From Apoderus coryli (lineage: Eukaryota; Arthropoda; Insecta; Coleoptera; Attelabidae): a stretch of DNA of 64,000 nt. The position numbers and the translations under genes are program-made. The stretch spans positions 868,001 through 932,000 of the forward strand of contig OU452217.1 of NCBI GenBank assembly GCA_911728435.2. Reading direction: 5' to 3'. Shown here piece after piece: positions 51,001 through 62,580 of the stretch (positions are counted from its first letter, which is position 1; the number at the start of each line of letters is the position of its first letter). The notes beneath the pieces were generated by a model that was given only the letters and a program-made list of their open reading frames with translations, was not told where the DNA came from and ran no database searches.

Positions 51001-52360
51001 TACCAAAAAGCTGTTTTCTCTTTTAGAATGTAAAACTAAATTTATTAGTAAAAAGAAATTAGAATAAGCATAAAAAAGCAATTTAGAACGAATTAGAGCG
51101 TATATTTAAAAAAATGTGTTATTTAGATTTAAAAAGTAAAGTTTCTACAAAATAGCTGTTTTCTCTCTAAGAATTTAAAACTAAATTTTATTAGGAAAAA
51201 GAAATTAGAATAAGCATAAAAAAAGCAATTTAGAACGAATTAGAGCGTTTAGTTCAGAAATTGTGTTATTTAGATTTAAAAAGTAAAGTTTCTAACAAAA
51301 AGCTGTTTTCTCTTTTAGAATTTAAAACTAAATTTTATTAATTAAAAGAAATTAGAATAAGCATTAAAAAGCAATTTAAAACGAATTAGAGCGTTTAGTT
51401 AAGAAATGGTGTTATTTATATTTAAAAAGTAAAGTTTCTACAAAAAAGCTGTTTTCTCTCTAAGAATTTAAAACTTAATTTTATTAGGAAAAAGAAATTA
51501 GAATAAGCATAAAAAAAGCAATTTAGAACGAGTTAGACCGTTTAGTTCAGAAATTGTGTTATTTAGATTTAAAAAGTAAAGTTTCTAACAAAAAGCTGTT
51601 TTCTCTTTTAGAATTTAAAACTAAATTTTATTAATTAAAAGAAATTAGAATAAGCATTAAAAAGCAATTTAGAACGAATTAGAGCGTTTAGTTAAGAAAT
51701 GGTGTTATTTATATTTAAAAAGTAAAGTGTCTACCAAAAAACTGTTTTCTCTCTAAGAATTTAAAACTGAATGTGTTAGTAAAAAGAAGATAGAATAAGC
51801 ATAAAAAAGCAATTTAGAACGATTTAGAGCGTTTAGTTAAGAAATTGTGTTATTTAGATTTAAAAATTAAAGTGTCTACCAAAAAGCTGTTTTCTCTCTA
51901 AGAATTGAAAACAAAATTTTATTAGGAAAAAGAAATTAGAATAAGCATAAAAAAGCAATATAGAACGAGTTAGACCGTTTAGTTCAGAAATTGTGTTATT
52001 TAGATTTAAAAAGTAAAGTGTCTACCAAAAAGCTGTTTTCTCTCTAAGAATTTAAAACTAAATTTGTTAGTAAAATGGAATTAGAATAAACATGAAAAAG
52101 CAATTTAGAACGATTTAGAGCGTTTATTTAAAAAATTGTGTTATTTAGATTTAAAAAGTAAAGTTTCTACAAAAAAGCTGTTTTCTCTCTAAGAATTTAA
52201 AACTAAATTTTATTAGGAAAAAGAAATTAGAATAAGCATAAAAAAGCAATATAGAACGAATTAGAGCGTTAAGTTAAAAAATTGTGTTATTTAGATTTAA
52301 AAAGTAAAGTGTCTACCAAAAAGCTGTTTTCTCTCTAAGAATTTAAAACTAAATTTGTTA
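39040..52360 (+). repeat. Large duplication D1, right copy (about 13.3 kb)
   Basis: Direct-repeat partner of about 11190-24660. Rare private markers confirm the pairing: tttatataaaaatttg with aaaaagagaattg (11.75 and 39.60 kb), tatttagatttaaaattaaag (11.92 and 39.76 kb), aagcgtctacc after gtg (12.94 and 40.79 kb), and aactacatgcg (17.06 and 44.62 kb). Relative to the left copy, one monomer is deleted at about 42361 and another at about 43400, two are gained at about 45.9-46.2 kb, two at about 48.65-48.95 kb, and two lost near 51.0 kb. Small private changes include agaagaattt near 45193, a 3-bp duplication. Confidence 0.88.
41530..43421 (+). repeat. Same 7-monomer HOR in D1 right copy, first unit shortened to 6
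   Basis: Counterpart of 13680-15719. The first unit (41530-42403) is 874 bp instead of 1,020 because one 146-bp monomer is missing; the second (42404-43421) ends in another one-monomer deletion. At the first junction the copy passes directly from a gaagatag unit into gcgtttagttaaaaaattg, which in the left copy belongs to the following monomer, so the deletion is an exact in-register exchange between neighbours. Confidence 0.85.
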
Positions 52361-55300
52361 GTAAAAAGAAATTAGAATAAGCATAAAAAAGCAATTTAGA
52401 ACGATTTAGAGCGCTTATTTAAAAAATTGTGTTATTTAGATTTAAAAAGTAAAGTTTCTACAAAAAAGCTGTTTTCTCTCTAAGAATTTAAAACTAAATT
52501 TTATTAGGAAAAAGAAATTAGAATAAGCATAAAAAAAGCAATTTAGAACGAATTAGAGCGTTTAGTTCAGAAATTGTGTTATTTAGATTTAAAAAGTAAA
52601 GTTTCTAACAAAAAGCTGTTTTCTCTTTTAGAATTTAAAACTAAATTTTATTAGTTAAAAGAATTTAGAATAAGCATAAAAAAGCAATTTAGAACGAATT
52701 AGAGCGTTTAGTTAAGAAATGGTGTTATTTATATTTAAAAAGTAAAGTGTCTACCAAAAAACTGTTTTCTCTGTAAAAATTTAAAACTAAATGCGTTAGT
52801 AAAAAGAAGATAGAATAAGCACAACAAAAAAAAAAAACAATTTAGAACGATTTAGAGCATTTAGTTAAGAAATTGTGTTATTTAGATTTAAAAAGTAAAG
52901 TTTCTATCAAAAAGCTGTTTACTCTCTAAGAATTTAAAACTAAATTTTATTAGGAAAAAGAAATCACAATAAGCATAAAAAAGCAATTAGAACGAATTAG
53001 AGCGTTTAGTTAAGAAATTGTGTTATTTATATTTAAAAAGTAAAGTATCTACCAAAAAGCTGTTTTCTCTCGAAGAATGTTAAACTAAATTTGTTAGTAA
53101 AAAGAAATATGATAAAGCATAAAAAAGCAATTTAGAACGATTTAGAGCGTTTAGTTAAGAAATTGTGTTATTTAGATTTAAAAAGTAAAGTGTCTACCAA
53201 AAAGCTGTTTTCTCTCTAAGAATTTAAAACTAAATTTGTTAGTAAAAAGAAATTAGAATAAGCATAAAAAAGCTATTTAGAACGATTTAGAGCGCTTATT
53301 TAAAAAATTGTGTTATTTATATTTAAAAAGTAAAGTGTCTACCAAAAAGCTGTTTTCTCTCTAAGAATTTAAAACTAAATTTGTTAGTAAAAAGAAATTA
53401 GAATAAGCATAAAAAAGCTATTTAGAACGATTTAGAGCGCTTATTTAAAAAATTGTGTTATTTATATTTAAAAAGTAGTGTCTACCAAAAAGCTTTTTTT
53501 TTCTCTAAGAATTTAAAACTAAATTTGTTAGTAAAAAGAAGATAGAATAAGCATAAAAAAGCAATTTAGAACGAATTAGAGCGTTTAGTTAAGAAATTGT
53601 GTTATTTAGATTTAAAAAGTAAGGTGTCTACCAAAAAGCTGTTTTCTCTCTAAGAATTTAAAACTAAATTTGTTAGTAAAAAGAAATTAGAATAAGCATA
53701 AAAAAGCTATTTAGAACGATTTAGAGCGCTTATTTAAAAAATTGTGTTATTTATATTTAAAAAGTAGTGTCTACCAAAAAGATTTTTTTTCTCTAAGAAT
53801 TTAAAACTAAATTTGTTAGTAAAAAGAAGATAGAATAAGCATAAAAAAGCAATTTAGAACGAATTAGAGCGTTTAGTTAAGAAATTGTGTTATTTAGATT
53901 TAAAAAGTAAGGTGTCTACCAAAAAGATGTTTTCTCTCTAAGAATTTAAAACTAAATTTTATTAGTAAAAAGAAATTAGAATAAGCATAAAAAAGCAATT
54001 TAGAAGAAATTAGAGCGTTTAGTTAAGAAATTGTGTTATTTATATTTAAAAAGTAAAGTGTCTACCAAAAAGCTGTTTTCTCTCTAAGAATTTAAAACTA
54101 AATTTGTTAGTAAAAAGAAATATGAATAAGCATAAAAAAGCAATTTAGAACGATTTAGAGCGTTTATTTAAAAAATTGTGTTATTTATATTTAAAAAGTA
54201 AAGTGTCTACCAAAAAGCTGTTTTCTCTCTAAGAATTTAAAACTAAATTTGTTAGTAAAAAGGAATTAGAATAAGCATGAAAAAGCAATTTAGAACGATT
54301 TAGAGCGTTTATTTAAAAAATTGTGTTATTTAGATTTAAAAAGTAAAGTTTCTACAAAATAGCTGTTTTCTCTCTAAGAATTTAAAACTAAATTTTATTA
54401 GGAAAAAGAAATTAGAATAAGCATAAAAAAAGCAATTTAGAACGATTTAGAGCGTTTAGTTCAGAAATTGTGTTATTTAGATTTAAAAAGTAAAGTTTCT
54501 AACAAAAATCTGTTTTCTCTTTTAGAATGTAAAACTAAATTTATTAGTAAAAAGAAATTAGAATAAGCATAAAAAAGCAATTTAGAACGAATTAGAGCGT
54601 TTATTTAAAAAAAGGTGTTATTTAGATTTAAAAAGTAAAGTTTCTACAAAATAGCTGTTTTCTCTCTAAGAATTTAAAACTAAATTTTATTAGGAAAAAG
54701 AAATTAGAATAAGCATAAAAAAAGCAATTTAGAACGAATTAGAGCGTTTAGTTCAGAAATTGTGTTATTTATATTTAAAAAGTAAAGTTTCTAACAAAAA
54801 GCTGTTTTCTCTTTTAGAATTTAAAACTAAATTTTATTAGTTAAAAGAATTTAGAATAAGCATAAAAAAGCAATTTAGAACGAATTAGAGCGTTTAGTTA
54901 AGAAATGGTGTTATTTATATTTAAAAAGTAAAGTGTCTACCAAAAAACTGTTTTCTCTGTAAAAATTTAAAACTAAATGCGTTAGTAAAAAGAAGATAGA
55001 ATAAGCACAACAAAAAAAAAACAATTTAGAACGATTTAGAGCATTTAGTTAAGAAATTGTGTTATTTAGATTTAAAAAGTAAAGTTTCTATCAAAAAGCT
55101 GTTTACTCTCTAAGAATTTAAAACTAAATTTTATTAGGAAAAAGAAATTACAATAAGCATAAAAAAGCAATTAGAACGAATTAGAGCGTTTAGTTAAGAA
55201 ATTGTGTTATTTATATTTAAAAAGTAAAGTGTCTACCAAAAAGCTGTTTTCTCTCTAAGAATTTAAAACTAAATTTGTTAGTAAAAAGAAATATGATAAA

Positions 55301-58220
55301 GCATAAAAAAGCAATTTAGAACGATTTAGAGCGTTTATTTAAAAAATTGTGTTATTTAGATTTAAAAAGTAAAGTTTCTATCAAAAAGCTGTTTACTCTC
55401 TAAGAATTTAAAACTAAATTTTATTATGAAAAAGAAATTAGAATAAGCATAAAAAAGCAATTAGAATAAATAAGAGCGTTTAGTTAACAAATTGTGTTAT
55501 TTATATTTAAAAAGTAAAGTGTCTACCAAAAAGCTGTTTTCTCTCTAAGAATTTAAAACTAAATTTTATTAGTATAAATAAATTCGAATAAGCATAAAAA
55601 AGCAATTTAGAACTATTTAAAGCGTTTATTTAAAAATTTGTGTTATTTATATTTAAAAAGTAAAGTGTCTACCAAAAAGCTGTTTTCACTCTAAGAATTT
55701 AAAACTAAATTTGTTAGTAAAAAGGAATTAGAATAAGCATGAAAAAGCAATTTAGAACGATTTTAAGCGTTTATTTAAAAAATTGTGTTATTTAGATTTA
55801 AAAAGTAACGTTTCTACAAAAAAGCTGTTTTCTCTCTAAGAATTTAAAACTAAATTTTATTAGGAAAAAGAAATTAGAATAAGCATAAAAAAAGCAATTT
55901 AGAACGAATTAGAGCGTCTAGTTCAGAAATTGTGTTATTTAGATTTAAAAAGTAAAGTTTCTAACAAAAAGCTGTTTTCTCTTTTAGAATTTAAAACTAA
56001 ATTTTATTAGTTAAAAGAAATTAGAATAAGCATTAAAAAGCAATTTAGAACGAATTAGAGCGTTTAGTTAAGAAATGGTGTTATCTATATTTAAAAAGTA
56101 AAGTGTCTACCAAAAAGCTGTTTTCTCTCTAAGAATTTAAAACTAAATGTGTTAGTAAAAAGAAGATGGAATAAGCATAAAAAAGCAATTTAGAACGATT
56201 TAGAGCGTTTAGTTAAGAAATTGTGTTATTTAGATTTAAAAAGTAAAGTGTCTACCAAAAAGCTGTTTTCTCTCTAAGAATTTAAAACTAAATTTGTTAG
56301 TAAAAAGAAATATGAATAAGCATAAAAAAGCAATTTAGAACGATTTAGAGCGCTTATTTAAAAAATTGTGTTATTTTTATTTAAAAAGTAGTGTCTACCA
56401 AAAAGCTTCTTTTTTTCTCTAAGAATTTAAAACTAAATTTTATTAGTTAAAAGAAATTAGAATAAGCATTAAAAAGCAATTTAGAACGAATTAGAGCGTT
56501 TAGTTAAGAAATGGTGTTATCTATATTTAAAAAGTAAAGTGTCTACCAAAAAGCTGTTTTCTCTCTAAGAATTTAAAACTAAATGTGTTAGTAAAAAGAA
56601 GATAGAATAAGCATAAAAAAGCAATTTAGAACGATTTAAAGCGTTTAGTTAAGAAATTGTGTTATTTAGATTTAAAAAGTAAAGTGTCTACCAAAAAGAT
56701 GTTTTCTCTCTAAGAATTTAAAACTAAATTTTATTAGTTAAAAGAAATTAGAATAAGCATAAAAAAGCAATTTATAACGAATTAGAGCGTTTAGTTAAGA
56801 AATTGTGTTATTTAGATTTAAAAAGTAAAGTTTCTACCAAAAAGCTGCTTTCTCTTTTAGAATTTAAAACTAAATGTGTTAGTAAAAAGAAGATAGAATA
56901 AGCATAAAAAAGCAATTTAGAACGATTTAGAGCGTTTAGTTAAGAAATTGTGTTATTTAGATTTAAAAAGTAAAGTGTCTACCAAAAAGCTGTTTTCTCT
57001 CTAAGAATTTAAAACTAAATTTGTTAGTAAAAAGAAATATGAATAAGCATAAAAAAGCAATTTAGAACGATTTAGAGCGCTTATTTAAAAAATTGTGTTA
57101 TTTTTATTTAAAAAGTAGTGTCTACCAAAAAGCTTCTTTTTTTCTCTAAGAATTTAAAACTAAATTTTATTAGTTAAAAGAAATTAGAATAAGCATTAAA
57201 AAGCAATTTAGAACGAATTAGAGCGTTTAGTTAAGAAATGGTGTTATCTATATTTAAAAAGTAAAGTGTCTACCAAAAAGCTGTTTTCTCTCTAAGAATT
57301 TAAAACTAAATGTGTTAGTAAAAAGAAGATAGAATAAGCATAAAAAAGCAATTTAGAACGATTTAAAGCGTTTAGTTAAGAAATTGTGTTATTTGGATTT
57401 AAAAAGTAAAGTGTCTACCAAAAAGATGTTTTCTCTCTAAGAATTTAAAACTAAATTTTATTAGTTAAAAGAAATTAGAATAAGCATAAAAAAGCAATTT
57501 ATAACGAATTAGAGCGTTTAGTTAAGAAATTGTGTTATTTAGATTTAAAAAGTAAAGTTTCTACCAAAAAGCTGCTTTCTCTTTTAGAATTTAAAACTAA
57601 ATTTATTAGTAAAAAGAAATTAGAATAAGCATAAAAAAGCAATTTAGAAGGAATTCGAGCGTTTAGTTAAGAAATTGTGTTATTTATATTTAAAAAGTAA
57701 AGTGTCTACCAAAAAGCTGTTTTCTCTCTAAGAATTTAAAATTAAATTTGTTAGTAAAAAGAAATATGAATAAGCATAAAAAAGCAATTTAGAACGATTT
57801 AGAGCGTTTATTTAAAAAATTGTGTTATTTATATTTAAAAAGTAAAGTGTCTACCAAAAAGCTGTTTTCTCTCTAAGAATTTAAAATTAAACTTGTTAGT
57901 AAAAAGGACTTAGAATAAGCATGAAAAAGCAATTTAGAACGATTTAGAGCGTTTATTTAAAAAATTGTGTTATTTAGATTTAAAAAGTAAAGTTTCTACA
58001 AAATAGCTGTTTTCTCTCTAAGAATTTAAAACTAAATTTTATTAGGAAAAAGAAATTAGAATAAGCATAAAAAAAGCAATTTAGAACGAATTAGAGCGTT
58101 TAGTTCAGAAATTGTGTTATTTAGATTTAAAAAGTAAAGTTTCTAACAAAAATCTGTTTTCTCTTTTAGAATGTAAAACTAAATTTATTAGTAAAAAGAA
58201 ATTAGAATAAGCATAAAAAA
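48770..58220 (+). repeat. Large duplication D2, right copy (about 9.4 kb)
   Basis: Partner of about 27930-37390. Differences seen: two monomers lost near 51.0 kb, one lost and three gained around 53.2-53.8 kb, a 1-bp deletion near 49685, a longer A run near 52825, and a few substitutions (gcgttaagttaaa near 52268, aaattaaatttg near 57740, agaagatgg near 56163). Its left 3.6 kb is also part of the D1 right copy. At about 58227 it ends, with gaactaattagag replacing the sequence found at 37397. Confidence 0.88.
53210..53790 (+). repeat. Local amplification of the gctatttag unit pair
   Basis: The marker gctatttagaacg, a single A-to-T change in gcaatttag, occurs once in the left D2 copy (32868) but three times here (about 53272, 53417 and 53706). 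The units around them are near-identical, and the third is followed by the gatttttttt variant of the T-run unit. This is the clearest example in the window of one marked monomer being multiplied after block duplication. Confidence 0.8.
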
Positions 58221-58790
58221 GCAATTTAGAACTAATTAGAGCGTTTATTTAAAAAATTGTGTTATTTAGATTTAAAAAGTAAAGTTTCTACAAATTAGCT
58301 GTTTTCTCTCTAAGAATTTAAAACTAAATTTTATTAGGAAAAAGAAATTAGAATAAGCATAAAAAAAGCAATTTAGAACGAATTAGAGCGTTTAGTTCAG
58401 AAATTGTGTTATTTAGATTTAAAAAGTAAAGTTTCTAACAAAAATCTGTTTTCTCTTTTAGAATGTAAAACTAAATTTATTAGTAAAAAGAAATTAGAAT
58501 AAGCATAAAAAAGCAATTTAGAACTAATTAGAGCGTTTATTTAAAAAATTGTGTTATTTAGATTTAAAAAGTAAAGTTTCTACAAATTAGCTGTTTTCTC
58601 TCTAAGAATTTAAAACTAAATTTTATTAGGAAAAAGAAATTAGAATAAGCATAAAAAAAGCAATTTAGAACGAATTAGAGCGTTTAGTTCAGAAATTGTG
58701 TTATTTAGATTTAAAAAGTAAAGTTTCTAACAAAAAGCTGTTTTCTCTTTTAGAATTTAAAACTAAATTTTATTAGTTAAAAGAATTTAG
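58190..58790 (+). repeat. 292-bp dimer duplicated in tandem (caaattagctg)
   Basis: The dimer with gaactaattagag and ctacaaattagctg occurs twice with an offset of 292 bp (caaattagct at 58291 and 58583). Both marker changes are private to this spot: elsewhere the same units read gaacgaattagag and ctacaaaatagctg. The new mutations therefore arose before the local duplication. Confidence 0.8.
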
Positions 58791-59168
58791 AATAAGCATA
58801 AAAAAGCAATTTAGAACGAATTAGAGTGTTTAGTTAAGAAATGGTGTTATTTATATTTAAAAAGTAAAGTGTCTACCAAAAAACTGTTTTCTCTGTAAGA
58901 ATTTAAAACTAAATGCGTTAGTAAAAAGAAGATAGAATAAGCATAAAAAAACAATTTAGAACGATTTAGAGCATTTAGTTAAGAAATTGTGTTATTTAGA
59001 TTTAAAAAGTAAAGTTTCTATCAAAAAGCTGTTTACTCTCTAAGAATTTAAAACTAAATTTTATTAGGAAAAAGAAATTGGAATAAGCATAAAAAAGCGA
59101 TTTTGAACGATTTAGAGCGTTTATTTAAAAAATTGTTTTATTTATATTTAAAAAGTAAAGTGTCTACC

Positions 59169-60035
59169 AAAAAGCTGTTTTCTCTCTAAGAATTTAAAAC
59201 AAAATTTGTTAGTAAAAAGAAATATGAATAAGCATAAAAAAGCAATTTAGAACGATTTAGAGCGTTTAGTTAAAAAATTGTGTTATTTAGATTTAAAAAG
59301 TAAAGTGTCTACCAAAAAGCTGTTTTCTCTCTAAGAATTTAAAACAAAATTTGTTAGTAAAAAGAAATATGAATAAGCATAAAAAAGCAATTTAGAACGA
59401 ATTAGAGCGTTTAGTTAAAAAATTGTGTTATTTAGATTTAAAAAGTAAAGTGTCTACCACAAAGCTGTTTTCTCTCTAAGAATTTAAAACAAAATTTGTT
59501 AGTAAAAAGAAATATGAATAAGCATAAAAAAGCAATTTAGAACGAATTAGAGCGTTTAGTTAAAAAATTGTGTTATTTAGATTTAAAAAGTAAAGTGTCT
59601 ACCAAAAAGCTGTTTTCTCTCTAAGAATTTAAAACAAAATTTGTTAGTAAAAAGAAATATGAATAAGCATAAAAAAGCAATTTAGAACGAATTAGAGCGT
59701 TTAGTTAAAAAATTGTGTTATTTAGATTTAAAAAGTAAAGTGTCTACCAAAAAGCTGTTTTCTCTCTAAGAATTTAAAACAAAATTTGTTAGTAAAAAGA
59801 AATATGAATAAGCATAAAAAAGCAATTTAGAACGATTTAGAGCGTTTAGTTAAAAAATTGTGTTATTTAGATTTAAAAAGTAGTGTCTACCAAAAAGCTG
59901 TTTTCTCTCTAAGAATTTAAAACAAAATTTGTTAGTAAAAAGAAATATGAATAAGCATAAAAAAGCAATTTAGAACGAATTAGAGCGTTTAGTTAAAAAA
60001 TTGTGTTATTTAGATTTAAAAAGTAAAGTGTCTAC
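59169..60035 (+). repeat. Run of six near-identical monomers
   Basis: Six successive units all carry aatttaaaacaaaatttg and gaaatatgaataag; aatttaaaac starts at 59191, 59336, 59481, 59626, 59771 and 59914, spacing 145 bp four times and then 143. Differences between them are few: gatttagag versus gaattagag, cacaaagctg in one and at the end, and a 2-bp deletion in the fifth. Elsewhere neighbouring units belong to different variants. Two more such units sit at about 62650-62940, in the tandem copy of this region. This is a young single-monomer expansion. Confidence 0.85.
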
Positions 60036-62580
60036 CACAAAGCTGTTTTCTCTCTAAGAATTTAAAACTAAATTTTATTAGGAAAAAGAAATTAGAATAA
60101 GCATAAAAAAAGCAGTTTAGAACGAATTAGAGCGTTTAGTTCAGAAATTGTGTTATTTAGATTTAAAAAGTAAAGTTTCTAACAAAAATCTGTTTTCTCT
60201 TTTAGAATGTAAAACTAAATTTATTAGTAAAAAGAAATTAGAATAAGCATAAAAAAGCAATTTAGAACGAATTAGAGCGTTTATTTAAAAAATTGTGTTA
60301 TTTAGATTTAAAAAGTAAAGTTTCTACAAAATAGCTGTTTTCTCTCTAAGAATTTAAAACTAAATTTTATTAGGAAAAAGAAATTAGAATAAGCATAAAA
60401 AAAGCAATTTAGAACGAATTAGAGCGTTTAGTTCAGAAATTGTGTTATTTAGATTTAAAAAGTAAAGTTTCTAACAAAAAGCTGTTTTCTCTTTTAGAAT
60501 TTAAAACTAAATTTTATTAGTTAAAAGAATTTAGAATAAGCATAAAAAAGCAATTTAGAACGAATTAGAGTGTTTAGTTAAGAAATGGTGTTATTTATAT
60601 TTAAAAAGTAAAGTGTCTACCAAAAAACTGTTTTCTCTGTAAGAATTTAAAACTAAATGCGTTAGTAAAAAGAAGATAGAATAAGCATAAAAAAACAATT
60701 TAGAACGATTTAGAGCATTTAGTTAAGAAATTGTGTTATTTAGATTTAAAAAGTAAAGTTTCTATCAAAAAGCTGTTTACTCTCTAAGAATTTAAAACTA
60801 AATTTTATTAGGAAAAAGAAATTGGAATAAGCATAAAAAAGCAATTTTGAACGATTTAGAGCGTTTATTTAAAAAATTGTTTTATTTATATTTAAAAAGT
60901 AGTGTCTACCAAAAAGCTGTTTTCTCTTTTAAAATTTAAAACTAAATTTTATTAGTAAAAAGAAATTAAATAAGCATAAAAAAGCAATTTAGAACGAATT
61001 AGAGCGTTTAGTTCAGAAATTGTGTTATTTAGATTTAAAAAGTAAAGTGTCTACCAAAAAGCTGTTTTCTCTCTAAGAATTTAAAACTAAATTTGTTAGT
61101 AAAAAGAAATTAGAATAAGCATAAAAAAGCAATTTAGAACGATTTAGAGCGTTTATTTAAAAAATTGTGTTATTTAGATTTAAAAAGTAAAGTTTCTACC
61201 AAAAAGCTGTTTTCTCTCTAAGAATTTAAAACTAAATTTTATTAGGAAAAAGAAATTAGAATAAAAATAAAAAAAGCAATTTAGAACGAATTAGAGCGTT
61301 TAGTTAAGAAATTGGGTTATTTATATTTAAAAAGTAAAGTGTCTACCAAAAAGCTGTTTTCTCTCTAAGAATTTAAAACTAAATTTGTTAGTAAAAATAA
61401 ATTAGAATAAGCATAAAAAAGCAGTTTAGAACGATTTAGAGCGTTTAGTTAAGAAATGGTGTTATATTTAAAAAGTAAAGTGGCTACCAAAAAACTGTTT
61501 TCTCTGTAAGAATTTAAAACTAAATGCGTTAGTAAAAAGAAGATAGAATAAGCATAAAAAAGCAATTTAGAACGATTTAGAGCGTTTAGTTAAGAAATTG
61601 TGTTATTTAGATTTAAAAAGTAAAGTTTCTATCAAAAAGCTGTTTACTCTCTAAGAATTTAAAACTAAATTTTATTAGGAAAAAGAAATTACAATAAGCA
61701 TAAAAAAGCAATTAGAACGAATTAGAGCGTTTAGTTAAGAAATTGTGTTATTTATATTTAAAAAGTAAAGTGTCTACCAAAAAGCTGTTTTCTCTCTAAG
61801 AATTTAAAACTAAATTTTATTAGTAAAAAGAAATTCGAATAAGCATAAAAAAGCAATTTAGAACTATTTAATGCGTTTATTTAAAAATTTGTGTTATTTA
61901 TATTTAAAAAGTAAAGTGTCTACCAAAAAGCTGTTTTCTCTCTAAGAATTTAAAACTAAATTTGTTAGTAAAATGGAATTAGAATAAACATGAAAAAGCA
62001 ATTTAGAACGATTTAGAGCGTTTATTTAAAAAATTGTGTTATTTAGATTTAAAAAGTAAAGTTTCTACAAAAAAGCTGTTTTCTCTCTAAGAATTTAAAA
62101 CTAAATTTTATTAGGAAAAAGAAATTAGAATAAGCATAAAAAAAGCAATTTAGAACGAGTTAGAGCGTTTAGTTCAGAAATTGTGTTATTTAGATTTAAA
62201 AAGTAAAGTTTCTAACAAAAAGCTGTTTTCTCTTTTAGAATTTAAAACTAAATTTTATTAATTAAAAGAACTTAGAATAAGCATTAAAAAGCAATTTAGA
62301 ACGAATTAGAGCGTTTAGTTAAGAAATGGTGTTATTTATATTTAAAAAGTAAAGTGTCTACCAAAAAACTGTTTTCTCTCTAAGAATTTAAAACTGAATG
62401 TGCTAGTAAAAAGAAGATAGAATAAGCATAAAAAAGCAATTTAGAACGATTTAGAGCGTTTAGTTAAGAAATTGTGTTATTTAGATTTAAAAATTAAAGT
62501 GTCTACCAAAAAGCTGTTTTCTCTCTAAGAATTGAAAACTAAATTTTATTAGGAAAAAGAAATTAGAATAAGCATAAAAA
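59676..62580 (+). repeat. 2,905-bp tandem duplication, copy 1
   Basis: Matches about 62581-64000 at a constant offset of 2,905 bp (20 monomers): cacaaagctg at 60036 and 62941, gagtgtttag at 60568 and 63473, gcaattttga at 60839 and 63744. The match starts inside the monomer run at about 59.67 kb. Visible differences: the 2-bp deletion aagtagtgtc near 60900 is absent from the partner. The gagtgtttag unit also occurs at 58825, so part of this block is repeated a third time 1,743 bp (12 monomers) upstream. Confidence 0.85.
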
